The position numbers were made by a program, and so were the translations under genes. 64,000 nt of DNA from Jonesia denitrificans DSM 20603 (lineage in GTDB: Bacteria; Actinomycetota; Actinomycetes; Actinomycetales; Cellulomonadaceae), in assembly GCF_000024065.1 (NCBI RefSeq), contig NC_013174.1:2666001-2730000 (forward strand). Reading direction: 5' to 3'. Shown in pieces: positions 1 to 7,944 of this stretch (position 1 is the stretch's first letter; each line of letters begins with the position of its first letter). The notes below the pieces were generated by a model. The model worked only from the letters and a program-made list of their open reading frames with translations, had not been told where the DNA came from and did not search any database.

Positions 1-405
1 TCCCTTCGCAAATGCGTGTCCTCGAATAATAGTGATTGTGAACAGTCCCATGCATCCCAGCAAGATGATATTGACTGCGGTGAGCAGCGCTGTTTGAGTG
101 GTCAGCGCCGCTTGAGCACTGCTGGTGAGTTCAGGGACGGTGACTTCGACGCTGTGGACGTCGGCTGGGATTGTTGTTCCGTCACCTGCGATCGGAACGT
201 CAGCGCTGATGGGAGCGATATCCAGGGTGACAGGCACATCGACACCCTGGGCAATCGTGACAATGCGCGTGACCGCAAAAACTGCCGAGCCAACGATTGC
301 GGCAGCTAAGAGCGCAACGATGAGCCATGCGGCTGCTCGATCGCCGCGGTCAAGGCCAAGTGCGTGGCGGACAGAGCCCTTGGAGGTGCGAGGAGTGTCA
401 GACAT
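1..405 (-). CDS. DUF2975-like membrane protein, 3' end outside window
   Basis: The reading frame opens with ATG at 405 and is still open at base 1 (135 codons). It encodes a charged N-terminus, a first membrane segment (about residues 27-46, AAWLIVALLAAAIVGSAVFA), an extracytoplasmic loop of about 45 residues rich in V, P and T, and a second membrane segment (about 97-120), followed by the sequence IIRGHAFAKG at the cut. A short loop ending in RGxxF after a second helix is what I recall from DUF2975 proteins, small four-helix membrane proteins usually followed by a Cro-like regulator of the YozG type; that regulator, if present, would lie outside the window. Function unknown. The family call is a resemblance, not a search result. 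Confidence 0.5.
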   Translation of the reverse strand, partial: MSDTPRTSKGSVRHALGLDRGDRAAAWLIVALLAAAIVGSAVFAVTRIVTIAQGVDVPVTLDIAPISADVPIAGDGTTIPADVHSVEVTVPELTSSAQAALTTQTALLTAVNIILLGCMGLFTITIIRGHAFAKG

Positions 406-450
406 GAGTGGTCCTTTGGGAACATGGTGACGCGATCAAACACATCGACC

Positions 451-481
451 AACGTTATTATCGTTATTCGATAATAACGTT
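451..481. promoter_or_regulatory. 13-bp perfect inverted repeat, possible operator
   Basis: AACGTTATTATCG (451-463) and its exact reverse complement CGATAATAACGTT (469-481) are separated by 5 bases. CGTTATTCG also occurs as a direct repeat at 462-470 and 478-486. The site is AT-rich in a GC-rich context and lies between the stop of the YwiC-like gene and the ATG of the DUF2975-like gene, both on the minus strand. Low GC and no T-run argue against a terminator; a regulator binding site for the downstream gene is the likelier reading. Confidence 0.5.
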
Positions 482-513
482 ATTCGTTATGCCACGCAAG
501 GTTGCCCCCAGCC

Positions 514-1347
514 TCACCACGCACCAAGCAAAAGAACAACCAACACCAACGACGCACCGATCTCCCCCATCCCCACCTGCCGCGGAGTGCCCCCCACCTG
601 CGGCATGATGACCGCCCGGGCAGCAAGTAACGTGAAAAACGCAGCAAAAATCGCAGCTCCACCCTCATGCACTAACCCCCGCTCAGACTGCGCCCACACA
701 AAAGGCACCACAACGAGCATCAGGTGATACACAACAGACGCCACGTAGTACATACGCGACCCTCGCTCACGGATCATCGTTTTCACATACAGCACAGTGC
801 CCACAAAATAAGCCCCCACCATCGCCGTGGACTGCCACATCGCCACCTCATGACCAGGAGTACTCCCCAACGACCACGCCACCGGCAACATCAACGTCGC
901 CGCCACAACCGTCAGCACATCATTGAGCAACGAACGATCCGCGCGGTAATGCGAACACACAGCACTACCCACAACAAGCGGGCCAAACACCAGCGCCCAC
1001 CACAACACCTCCGGACGCACCACACACACCACCAGTCCAGGAACAACCGCCACCAGCGCATAAACACGAACCGGAGGAAAATACCGGGCTTTCCGTCCAG
1101 ACCGCAACCACAAACCCGCAGCAAAAAAAGCAAAGTACGCAACATACCAGGCAACCGCTAACGGGACATGAACCCACGCAGGACCCCCAACCACCACACC
1201 AACCAGCAGCGGAACCGTCAACATCGCCCACGCACCATGCTGATCAGGGACCCAACCGCGAGCGCGGCGGCGACGGCTCCCTGGGTGACGCTGCCGCAAG
1301 GACGGGGACCGGGAACCGCTCACTGGTGCGGCTGAGTTGTGGGACAC
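514..1347 (-). CDS. YwiC-like integral membrane protein
   Basis: A 277-residue protein starting at GTG 1347. After a basic N-terminus of about 30 residues comes PDQHGAWAMLTVPLLVG, the conserved opening of YwiC-like proteins, then some seven to eight hydrophobic segments to the C-terminus. A conserved polar stretch SGRKARYFPPVR follows the second helix, and SHYRADRSLLND lies in a cytoplasmic loop. The YwiC family has no established biochemical role; members are polytopic and occur beside respiratory or haem genes. Here the gene follows hemA on the same strand with a 35-bp gap, so the two are probably cotranscribed. Family assignment is firm, function is not. Confidence 0.8.
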   Translation of the reverse strand: MSHNSAAPVSGSRSPSLRQRHPGSRRRRARGWVPDQHGAWAMLTVPLLVGVVVGGPAWVHVPLAVAWYVAYFAFFAAGLWLRSGRKARYFPPVRVYALVAVVPGLVVCVVRPEVLWWALVFGPLVVGSAVCSHYRADRSLLNDVLTVVAATLMLPVAWSLGSTPGHEVAMWQSTAMVGAYFVGTVLYVKTMIRERGSRMYYVASVVYHLMLVVVPFVWAQSERGLVHEGGAAIFAAFFTLLAARAVIMPQVGGTPRQVGMGEIGASLVLVVLLLGAW

Positions 1348-1382
1348 ACCTCTATTCTGACACGAGTGCCATCAGAGTCACT

Positions 1383-2807
1383 TCAGGAGTTGGGGTGGTC
1401 CACTGGAACACCCAACACCTCAGTAATATCTCGGCTCACCGCTGCATCATCAAGCAAATCCGGTAACGCAACACCAGCATTCAACCGGGCACGCACATCG
1501 GAAATAAGCCGATGCAACAACTCGCCCGCCCGGGCATGCACCTTGCGCACAACCCAGTCGTGAGTACGCTCATCACCGTGCCCACCGGCCCCGTCAGCCG
1601 CCTGAGCCAACTCCCAAGAAATACGGGCAGCACGAGCAGCCTCAACCCTGTTCACCACATCAACAATGACCGAATCAGCTCGGCGCACCCGCTCCGCCTG
1701 CACAAACTCATCCGTTGCCATACCAATCAGTGACCGAGCAGCACGAACCGACGTGTCCGCCACCTCAGGCGCGTTCGCGCGAATCGTCCCCAAATCCATG
1801 AGGACCACCGCATCTAAATCCGCCACCTGCGGGTCCACATCCCGGTGTAACGCCAAATCCACAATCACCAGCGGGAACTCATCACCCTCAGCGTCGCCCG
1901 CCAAACCCGCAACATCTTCACGCGCTGCTGCCACAGCTGCCTGCTCCAACACATACTCCACAGCTGGAGTGGGCTGACCCTCACCACGTACGTCAACCAC
2001 CGCGGCACGACGCGGCCCAATCCCCGAACAACACAACACAATGTCACTGTTACTGACTGCATCCAGCAGATCATGGACCGGCGTCACAGGATGAGACTGC
2101 GCAAACACCTCCGCACGCCCCGAGGGCGAAAACACACTAATGTCAGTGACCCCCCGTGACCGCAACGCTGCGACTGTAGCCCCCGCATACGCCCCAGTGC
2201 CCACAACAAGAGCCGCAGTCTGCGGCCAGTGCGGCACCGATGGTTCCGCCAAATCCAGCGCAACCGACACAATCGAACGGCCCTGCGCAGACAACTGTGT
2301 CTGGTTCGCCACCGCTTTCGAGGTGTGTAACGCACGCTGAAACAACCGCTCCAACCGTGGGCTTGTTGTCCGCTCACTATGGGCAGTGTCTAACGCTCGC
2401 CGGACCTGACCCGCAATTTCACGTTCCCCAACAACCATGGAATCAAGCCCAGCAGCCACATCAAACAAATGGGACACAACCTCAGCACCCGACCGTACTG
2501 TAAACGCCTGCTGGGCACGCTCCGGAGCCACTCCCGACTCCCGAGCAATCAACCTGATCGTTTCAGTCACGGCATGACTCAACCCACCATCGACCCGAAT
2601 GTCCTCACGTGACGTGGACGCAAGCACTTGGTCGTTGGTGTCCAGGTACACCTCGAACCGGTTGCACGTTGCAACAACAACGGAACCGGTCACTCCGGGG
2701 CAGGCCGCCATGATGTTCCTCGACGCAGAACGTGCCCCCTGCGAGAGTTGTTCGAGGGCTTCGAGGTCCAGCTCATGGTGGCTCGCAGTCATAGATACGA
2801 AAACCAC
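1383..2807 (-). CDS. hemA: Glutamyl-tRNA reductase
   Basis: Catalyses NADPH-dependent reduction of glutamyl-tRNA(Glu) to glutamate-1-semialdehyde, the first committed step of C5-pathway tetrapyrrole synthesis; the product is used by HemL encoded at 14.7 kb. The protein has the N-terminal catalytic domain with VVVATCNRFEVYLD (active-site Cys), the GLDSMVVGEREIAGQVRRA segment, an NADPH-binding domain (AALVVGTGAYAGATVAAL) and a C-terminal dimerisation helix region. I chose GTG 2807 because the product then begins MVFVSMTASHHELDLEAL, matching actinobacterial GluTRs; the longer frame from 2876 would run into the divergent hemE start. ATG 2792 is an alternative. The gene is divergent from hemE with only 48 bp between, so promoters must overlap or lie inside the coding ends. 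Confidence 0.93.
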   Translation of the reverse strand: MVFVSMTASHHELDLEALEQLSQGARSASRNIMAACPGVTGSVVVATCNRFEVYLDTNDQVLASTSREDIRVDGGLSHAVTETIRLIARESGVAPERAQQAFTVRSGAEVVSHLFDVAAGLDSMVVGEREIAGQVRRALDTAHSERTTSPRLERLFQRALHTSKAVANQTQLSAQGRSIVSVALDLAEPSVPHWPQTAALVVGTGAYAGATVAALRSRGVTDISVFSPSGRAEVFAQSHPVTPVHDLLDAVSNSDIVLCCSGIGPRRAAVVDVRGEGQPTPAVEYVLEQAAVAAAREDVAGLAGDAEGDEFPLVIVDLALHRDVDPQVADLDAVVLMDLGTIRANAPEVADTSVRAARSLIGMATDEFVQAERVRRADSVIVDVVNRVEAARAARISWELAQAADGAGGHGDERTHDWVVRKVHARAGELLHRLISDVRARLNAGVALPDLLDDAAVSRDITEVLGVPVDHPNS

Positions 2808-2855
2808 AGCGATTCGATTTAACCATTTATTGTGCGAGGGGGCAGAATCGGTAGT

Positions 2856-3917
2856 GTGACTCTGCCTAAAACCCATCCTCTCATTTCTGCTGGTACCGAT
2901 TCGAGTTCTCTCGTACGCGCATTTCGTGGTTTACCTCACGACCACATTCCGGTGTGGTTCATGCGACAAGCCGGACGGTCATTACCGGAATATATTGCGG
3001 CCCGACGGGGAATTGGCATGCTCGAGTCATGCCTTCGCCCCGATCTCGCCGCAGAGATCACCATGCAACCCGTTCGCCGCCACAACGTAGACGCAGCGAT
3101 CTTCTTCTCTGACATTGTCATTCCGTTGCGTCTTGCCGGGGTTGATGTCGACATTGTTTCCGGGGTTGGGCCAGTCCTGGGAAGCCCCATCCGCACACAA
3201 GCAGACCTGGACGCGCTCGAGTCACTCACCCTCACCGAGGACGCCCTCGCCCCCATCCGTGAAGCCATCACCCTCATCACCGCTGAACTCGGTTCACGCC
3301 CCCTGATCGGTTTTGCTGGTGCACCGTTCACCTTGGCTGCCTACATGGTGGAAGGACGCCCGTCACGTGATCACCTCGCCGCCCGGCACATGATGGTGGG
3401 GCAACCCGATCTGTGGGCCAGGCTCATGACCTGGTGTGCCCGCGTGACCGGTCAGTTCCTGCGCACCCAAATACTGTCGGGGGCAAGCGCCGCACAGCTC
3501 TTTGACTCGTGGGCTGGTTCGCTGAGCCGTGACTTGTACGTGGCACACGTGGCACCCGCATCGGCACGCGTGTTCGCCCACATCAGCGACCTGGACGTTC
3601 CTCGGATCCACTTTGGCACCCACACCGGGCACCTGCTGACCGACATGCGGGAGGTCGGGGCAACAGTCATTGGGGTGGATTACCGCACGCCACTCAGTGA
3701 AGCCAACGCGATCCTCGGTGGCACCACTCCCCTACAAGGAAACATCGACCCGGCCTACCTTGGTGCACCATGGCCGGTGCTCGAAGACCACGTGCGCGCC
3801 GTGGTGGAATCAGGGCGGGCCGCACCTGGCCACGTGGTGAACCTTGGTCACGGGGTTCCACCAACAACCGACCCCACCGTCCTGACCCGCATCGTGGAAC
3901 TGGTGCATTCACTGTGA
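2856..3917 (+). CDS. hemE: Uroporphyrinogen decarboxylase
   Basis: Decarboxylates the four acetate side chains of uroporphyrinogen III to give coproporphyrinogen III in the cytoplasm. The translation carries the family signature PVWFMRQAGRSLPEY near the N-terminus, FFSDIVIPLRLAGVDVD, GFAGAPFTLAAYMVEG and GNIDPAYLGAPW, and ends with the typical NLGHGVPPTTDP. About 353 residues, normal for HemE. GTG 2856 is preferred (product MTLPKTHPLI) with a purine-rich CGAGGGGG stretch about 13 bases upstream; ATG 2832 in frame is an alternative that would place the start within the Shine-Dalgarno-like tract. The stop TGA overlaps the GTG start of hemY (GTGA), implying translational coupling. Confidence 0.95.
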   Translation: MTLPKTHPLISAGTDSSSLVRAFRGLPHDHIPVWFMRQAGRSLPEYIAARRGIGMLESCLRPDLAAEITMQPVRRHNVDAAIFFSDIVIPLRLAGVDVDIVSGVGPVLGSPIRTQADLDALESLTLTEDALAPIREAITLITAELGSRPLIGFAGAPFTLAAYMVEGRPSRDHLAARHMMVGQPDLWARLMTWCARVTGQFLRTQILSGASAAQLFDSWAGSLSRDLYVAHVAPASARVFAHISDLDVPRIHFGTHTGHLLTDMREVGATVIGVDYRTPLSEANAILGGTTPLQGNIDPAYLGAPWPVLEDHVRAVVESGRAAPGHVVNLGHGVPPTTDPTVLTRIVELVHSL

Positions 3918-5302
3918 CCTCCGTAACGATCATTGGCGCTGGAATTGCTGGTCTCACCGCTGCACATCACCTTGCGGTTCGCGGCAACAAGGTCACACTT
4001 GTCGATGCGTCATCCCAGGTGGGTGGATTTCTTGCGCCGTTGCAGATGAGCGGACCTCATGGTGACCTTCTTCTCGATGCGGGGGCTGAATCTTTTGCTA
4101 CCCGAGCTCCTGCGGTCTCTGCTCTGGTGACGTCTCTCGGTTTGCAGGTGACAAGCCCTGAGGATCGGGCTGGGTGGTGTGTTCCGGATCGTTCGTCAGC
4201 GTTTCCGCTGCCCTCAGCTGGGGTGTTGGGTATCCCCGTCGACCCGTTTGCCGCCGATGCCCGCGCGGCCCTGGGGTGGGTTGGATCGGTTCGCGCCTGG
4301 GTGGACCGGATCCTTCCGCCGCGGGTGGGTGACACCTCGAACCTGGATGCTTTTGTTCGTTCTCGGATGGGCAACAAGGTTGCTGACCGGCTTGTGTCTG
4401 CAATTGTGGGAGGTGTGCATTCCACGTCACCGACCCTGTTGGATGTCTCCGCGATTCACCCAAAATTTCGGGAGTACTTTGCCGATGAGGGCACCCTGAC
4501 TGGGGTGGTGAAACGCATTCGTGCGGCGGCTCCTGCTGGGCGCGCTGTCAGTGGGATCGTCGGTGGGTTGCACACTCTGCCCTCCACTCTTTATCAGAGT
4601 ATTTCTGCTGCTGGTGGAACTGTTCTCCTCGATGAAGCGGTGACCGCGTTGACACAGCGCGATGGGCGCTGGGTGGTGCAGGGGACGTCAGGCCAGGACG
4701 TGAGCGTCAGCGACCACATCATCATTGCGTTGCCTGCTCGACCGGCACTGGCGTTGCTCGCTGACACGGGAATCTATGACGCTGGTGATCAGCTAAACCA
4801 GGTGGCCCGTGGCACCGACATTGCGCTGGCCACTGTGGTTGTGCACTCCAAGCAGCTGGGTTCCTACCCTCGTGGAACTGGTGTGCTTGTGTCACCGGAC
4901 GCTGGGTTCCAAGCGAAAGCTTCCACGCATGCTAATGCAAAGTGGGGGTGGGTTGATGAGGCTGTCATCAGCGCTTTTGGTCCCGATCATCATGTCATTC
5001 GGTTGAGTTTTGGGCGGCATGGCGATCACCTACCCACCGATGACGCCGCCATTGTGGCACACGCTGCCACTGAAGTTCCTGCACTGTATGGGGTCAGTGA
5101 CTGCGCCGTTGCGGCCAGCGCCGTGGTGCGGTGGCCGGACGCCTTGGCCCCGGTGACTCCCACGATGCGTGCGGTGGCCTCCGCTGCGGTGGCAGCAACC
5201 ACAGATTCGGGTCTTCACATTGCCGGCTCGTGGGTGGCTGGCACTGGGCTAGCAGCGACGATTCCTCATGCCCAGGGGGTTGCTGAGCGTATTGTGAACT
5301 GA
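3914..5302 (+). CDS. hemY: Coproporphyrinogen/protoporphyrinogen oxidase (HemY/CgoX)
   Basis: FAD-dependent oxidase. In Actinomycetota this enzyme normally oxidises coproporphyrinogen III to coproporphyrin III in the coproporphyrin-dependent haem pathway. The N-terminus has the dinucleotide-binding motif IIGAGIAGLTAAHHLAVRG followed by an acidic residue ending the second strand (VTLVDAS), then GGFLAPLQ and LDAGAESFATRAPAV; the C-terminus has GLHIAGSWVAGTGLAATIPH for the FAD ribityl chain. Length 462 residues is typical. Start GTG 3914 overlaps the hemE stop; the open frame extends upstream but that part is hemE in another frame. The usual next genes for this pathway (the haem decarboxylase hemQ and ferrochelatase hemH) are not downstream; the secretion module begins instead. 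Confidence 0.92.
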   Translation: MTSVTIIGAGIAGLTAAHHLAVRGNKVTLVDASSQVGGFLAPLQMSGPHGDLLLDAGAESFATRAPAVSALVTSLGLQVTSPEDRAGWCVPDRSSAFPLPSAGVLGIPVDPFAADARAALGWVGSVRAWVDRILPPRVGDTSNLDAFVRSRMGNKVADRLVSAIVGGVHSTSPTLLDVSAIHPKFREYFADEGTLTGVVKRIRAAAPAGRAVSGIVGGLHTLPSTLYQSISAAGGTVLLDEAVTALTQRDGRWVVQGTSGQDVSVSDHIIIALPARPALALLADTGIYDAGDQLNQVARGTDIALATVVVHSKQLGSYPRGTGVLVSPDAGFQAKASTHANAKWGWVDEAVISAFGPDHHVIRLSFGRHGDHLPTDDAAIVAHAATEVPALYGVSDCAVAASAVVRWPDALAPVTPTMRAVASAAVAATTDSGLHIAGSWVAGTGLAATIPHAQGVAERIVN

Positions 5303-5346
5303 GATATCACCTCACTAACGGGAATGGGCGCATTTTTCTGTGTTTT

Positions 5347-5372
5347 GTCACCTGGATGTGACGCCCTTTTTC
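5347..5372 (+). terminator. Weak terminator-like hairpin after hemY
   Basis: GTCAC (5347-5351), loop CTGGAT, GTGAC (5358-5362), then GCCCTTTTTTC. The stem is only 5 bp but is followed by a T-run, 45 bases after the hemY stop, so it could end the hemE-hemY transcript before the convergent secretion substrates. The rest of 5303-5498 shows nothing clear. Confidence 0.35.
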
Positions 5373-5498
5373 TTGGTGACTATGTGTAGCGCTTTTCCGC
5401 CGATTATTGTCCGGTATTCTGGCCAGCATTTCCACATTTTCTGACTAGGCGTCAGGTCAATATCACAATAAATATTGTGTCGATTCCCCCTCACCGCC

Positions 5499-5813
5499 TC
5501 AACCCATTGCTGACACTGCCGCCCGCGCCCGGGTCAACGTTGCCTGCGCTGTTTCATCATTGGCCGCCATCGCCGTGCGCAACGTCGAAATAATCTCCTT
5601 CACACCGGTGGCCGCAGCCGACCAACGCTGCTCTTTCACCGCATAATCCTCAGACACCCCATCAGCCTGATAATCAGCCATCGCGGCACGAACATCAGCT
5701 GTGCGCTGGTCAATGAGCGTGTCAAGACGCGCAGCGACCGCATGGAAGTTGTCTTGCGCGTTCGTTGATGCGGCAATGTCGTAATCGCGGCGATCAATGG
5801 TGTTTCCTGACAT
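5499..5813 (-). CDS. ESAT-6-like type VII secretion substrate
   Basis: A 104-residue, all-helical, signal-less protein. The hairpin of two helices has the turn region EDYAVKEQRWSAAATGVKEII; this ExRWxxAAxxVxxII pattern matches the ESAT-6/WXG100 relatives annotated as pore-forming ESAT-6 family rather than a classical WXG turn. The ATG at 5813 is preceded by AAGGAG with good spacing. It lies 60 bp downstream of a second WXG100-like gene on the same strand and is divergent from eccD/eccC, so it is probably exported, perhaps as a heterodimer with its neighbour, through that machinery. Role outside the cell unknown. Confidence 0.75.
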   Translation of the reverse strand: MSGNTIDRRDYDIAASTNAQDNFHAVAARLDTLIDQRTADVRAAMADYQADGVSEDYAVKEQRWSAAATGVKEIISTLRTAMAANDETAQATLTRARAAVSAMG

Positions 5814-5873
5814 GTTGTCTCCTTCATGTGGGTGGGTATCAGTAGATGTCGTGGCGCCCGACGGGGCCCTCAG

Positions 5874-6209
5874 CTAGCGGGTCGAACGAAACCGGGCAGC
5901 ATCAAAAGACACGGACGATTGCGTCGCGCGGGTACTGTCCGCCATGGTTTGCTCCCCCTCGAGGAACGAACGGTCCATGCCTTGAATACCCGCGAGCACA
6001 TCATTGAGCGCTGCATTCAGTTCAGCCGAAATCGCATCAACGTTGTGGGCAAACTCATCAAATGCCACACGTGCAGCACCATTGAACCGGCCTTCTAACG
6101 GTGCAGCCGCCGCAGCAAGCTGACGAACCAACGCACCCAGTTCGTCACTGGAGTGACTGGTTTTTTGGGTGAGTTGAGTGAGAACGTGAGTGCCCATAGC
6201 GAACTTCAT
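5874..6209 (-). CDS. WXG100-family secretion substrate with FNG in place of WXG
   Basis: A 111-residue helical-hairpin protein: helix 1 from about residue 5 (THVLTQLTQKTSHSSDELGA) to the turn LEGRFNGAARVAFDEF, then helix 2 up to about residue 85 and a polar tail ending RFRSTR. The position of the WXG turn is held by Phe-Asn-Gly, so the Trp is replaced but the Gly and the following helix cap are kept. Start ATG 6209 is chosen because AAGGAG (complement of 6215-6220) sits 5-6 bases upstream; the frame extends further but without a ribosome site. First gene of the minus-strand pair, probably the partner of the ESAT-6-like protein. Confidence 0.75.
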   Translation of the reverse strand: MKFAMGTHVLTQLTQKTSHSSDELGALVRQLAAAAAPLEGRFNGAARVAFDEFAHNVDAISAELNAALNDVLAGIQGMDRSFLEGEQTMADSTRATQSSVSFDAARFRSTR

Positions 6210-6392
6210 GGCGGCTCCTTCAAGGGATGAGCAGGTTAACGAACGTGTGTGGTTGACCTTACGAACCGTCCACAACACGTTTCGATGGGGACTTACCCCC
6301 TGTGCATAGCGCACCTCACCCCTGTGGAAAACCCATTCCGTGTGACATCACCCCCCTACAGTGAGGACGTTTCCCCACCTCAAGGAGTTGTC

Positions 6393-6623
6393 ATGTCACG
6401 CCACACAGACCAGGCATTACTCGATGCCGTCCGGTTACATCGGCAGCGCCTACGGTCCGCCTTCCTCCATGGTGCGCTCGGGGCTCGACGCCAGGTCGTG
6501 CCGGTTGTCCACCGTGTGCTGGTCTCCCTTGTGGTCGGTGCGGTGGCGTTGGCGATCACAATTGGGGTGTCCTACGCTCGCAACCTCACGGCGGGTGGCG
6601 CATCGCTGTTCGGGGGGGCCTAA
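6393..6623 (+). CDS. Small single-pass membrane protein of the secretion locus
   Basis: A 76-residue protein starting at ATG 6393, six bases after CAAGGAG. A basic, amphipathic N-terminal half (RLHRQRLRSAFLHGALGARR) leads into one membrane segment (about residues 40-62, VVPVVHRVLVSLVVGAVALA and onward) and a short Gly/Ala tail. Its stop TAA is one base before the GTG of eccD, so it is the first gene of the plus-strand secretion operon. No family recognised; by position it may be a small structural or assembly component of the secretion apparatus. Too short to be an EccB or EccE. Confidence 0.65.
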   Translation: MSRHTDQALLDAVRLHRQRLRSAFLHGALGARRQVVPVVHRVLVSLVVGAVALAITIGVSYARNLTAGGASLFGGA

Positions 6624-6624
6624 A

Positions 6625-7944
6625 GTGACATCTTCCCTGCGCATCACCGTCATTGGCTCCACCCGTCGTGCCACGGTGGTTGTGCCCGCAAGTGAACCGT
6701 TCGCTGTGCTCTTGCCAGATATTGTCGACTGTCTGAGTGAACACATTCCACCAGGTCAAGGTTGCGTGTTGGCAACTCAACTAGGTGAATTGGTTCCACT
6801 TGGTGTGCCCTGCGGGCAATCAGGTGTCCCTGATGGTGCAACGGTACGACTCGTGTCGCCCACCCAAGCTCCGGTTCCTCCCGTTGTCGTGGACGTCACT
6901 GATGTTGTCGCGGAGGCAGCTGATGAGTCAGAACACCTGTGGCGAGCCGAGCACACCAGCGTCGCAGCATCGCTTGCATGCGCGGCCATCATCGTTGCGG
7001 TGGGGTGGCCACTGATGAGCGCGGGGACCGTGTGGCCTGCGGTGATGATTACGGCAGGTGCGCTCGCAGCAGCTGTTGGTGCGTCTGTGTTGGCCGATGC
7101 GCTTCCCTCGGCGGCACGGTTACGTCCGTTGCTGGGCGTGGTGGGTGCAGGGTGGGCTGGTGTCGTGGGTGCTTGTGGTGCGGTGGCCGCAGGGTGGGGT
7201 GTTGCTGCGGGTGTGGGGTTGGGGCTAGCGGTTGCTGTTGTGGCGCATGGCGGGTTGGTGTCGTTGCGTTCTCAGTCCACCGCACCTTTGTCTGGCATGG
7301 GCGTTGGGGGGTTGTGGGCGGTGCTGGTTGGTGCGTTGAGTGTGGCGGGGCTGCCAGTAGTGGGGGTGGCAGCCGCCTGCGCGGTGGCATGTGTGGTGGC
7401 GTTGGGGGTCGCCCCGACGGTGGCTCTGGCTGCTGGCGGTGTGACCGCACTGGATGATGCGGTGATGGGTGGTGATCACCCTGATCGTGGTGAGGTTCTT
7501 GCTGCCCTTGACGATGCCTGGTGGCATATGGCGTGGATGGTCGCGCCGGTGGGCGCCGCTGTGGCGTGGTCGGTGTGGGTGATGAGTGCGTCTGATAACA
7601 CGTGGGCGTGGGCGTTAGCTGGGGTCACAGTGGTGGCGGTGGCGTTGCGGGCACGGCATGTGGGGTCGGTTGTGTGTGTGACGGCGTTGTGGGTTGCGTT
7701 GGTTGTCGCGGGGGTTGGTGCTGTGGTGGCCGCACCGTGGTCTTTGGGAGTCGTGGTAGGTGTCGCTGTGGTGGCGTTGGCGGCGGTGATAGCGGTGGCA
7801 GTGGCCAATCCGGCACCCCATGCGCGCGTGGTGGCACGGCGGGTGGGAGATGCAGTGGAGTCGGTGGCGTTGGTGGCGTTGTTTCCTCTTGCTCTTGGTG
7901 TGTGGGGGTTGTATCTCGTGGTGATGGGAGTGTTTGCAGCATGA
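6625..7944 (+). CDS. eccD: EccD-like type VII secretion membrane channel component
   Basis: A 439-residue protein starting at GTG 6625. Residues 1-85 have no membrane helix and form a ubiquitin-like beta-grasp region (LRITVIGSTRRATVVVPASE, then LGVPCGQSGVPDGATVRLV), typical of the EccD/YukD N-terminus. After a linker come about ten or eleven very hydrophobic segments to the C-terminus. EccD lines the inner-membrane pore of actinobacterial type VII systems. The stop overlaps the ATG of eccC (ATGA). Codons are strikingly G- and T-ending here. Assignment rests on architecture plus the adjacent EccC and WXG100 genes. Confidence 0.82.
   Translation: MTSSLRITVIGSTRRATVVVPASEPFAVLLPDIVDCLSEHIPPGQGCVLATQLGELVPLGVPCGQSGVPDGATVRLVSPTQAPVPPVVVDVTDVVAEAADESEHLWRAEHTSVAASLACAAIIVAVGWPLMSAGTVWPAVMITAGALAAAVGASVLADALPSAARLRPLLGVVGAGWAGVVGACGAVAAGWGVAAGVGLGLAVAVVAHGGLVSLRSQSTAPLSGMGVGGLWAVLVGALSVAGLPVVGVAAACAVACVVALGVAPTVALAAGGVTALDDAVMGGDHPDRGEVLAALDDAWWHMAWMVAPVGAAVAWSVWVMSASDNTWAWALAGVTVVAVALRARHVGSVVCVTALWVALVVAGVGAVVAAPWSLGVVVGVAVVALAAVIAVAVANPAPHARVVARRVGDAVESVALVALFPLALGVWGLYLVVMGVFAA

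Noticed and set aside
16-430. Plus-strand frames at the left edge
   Set aside because: Antisense to the DUF2975-like gene, which has two clean membrane helices in its own frame.
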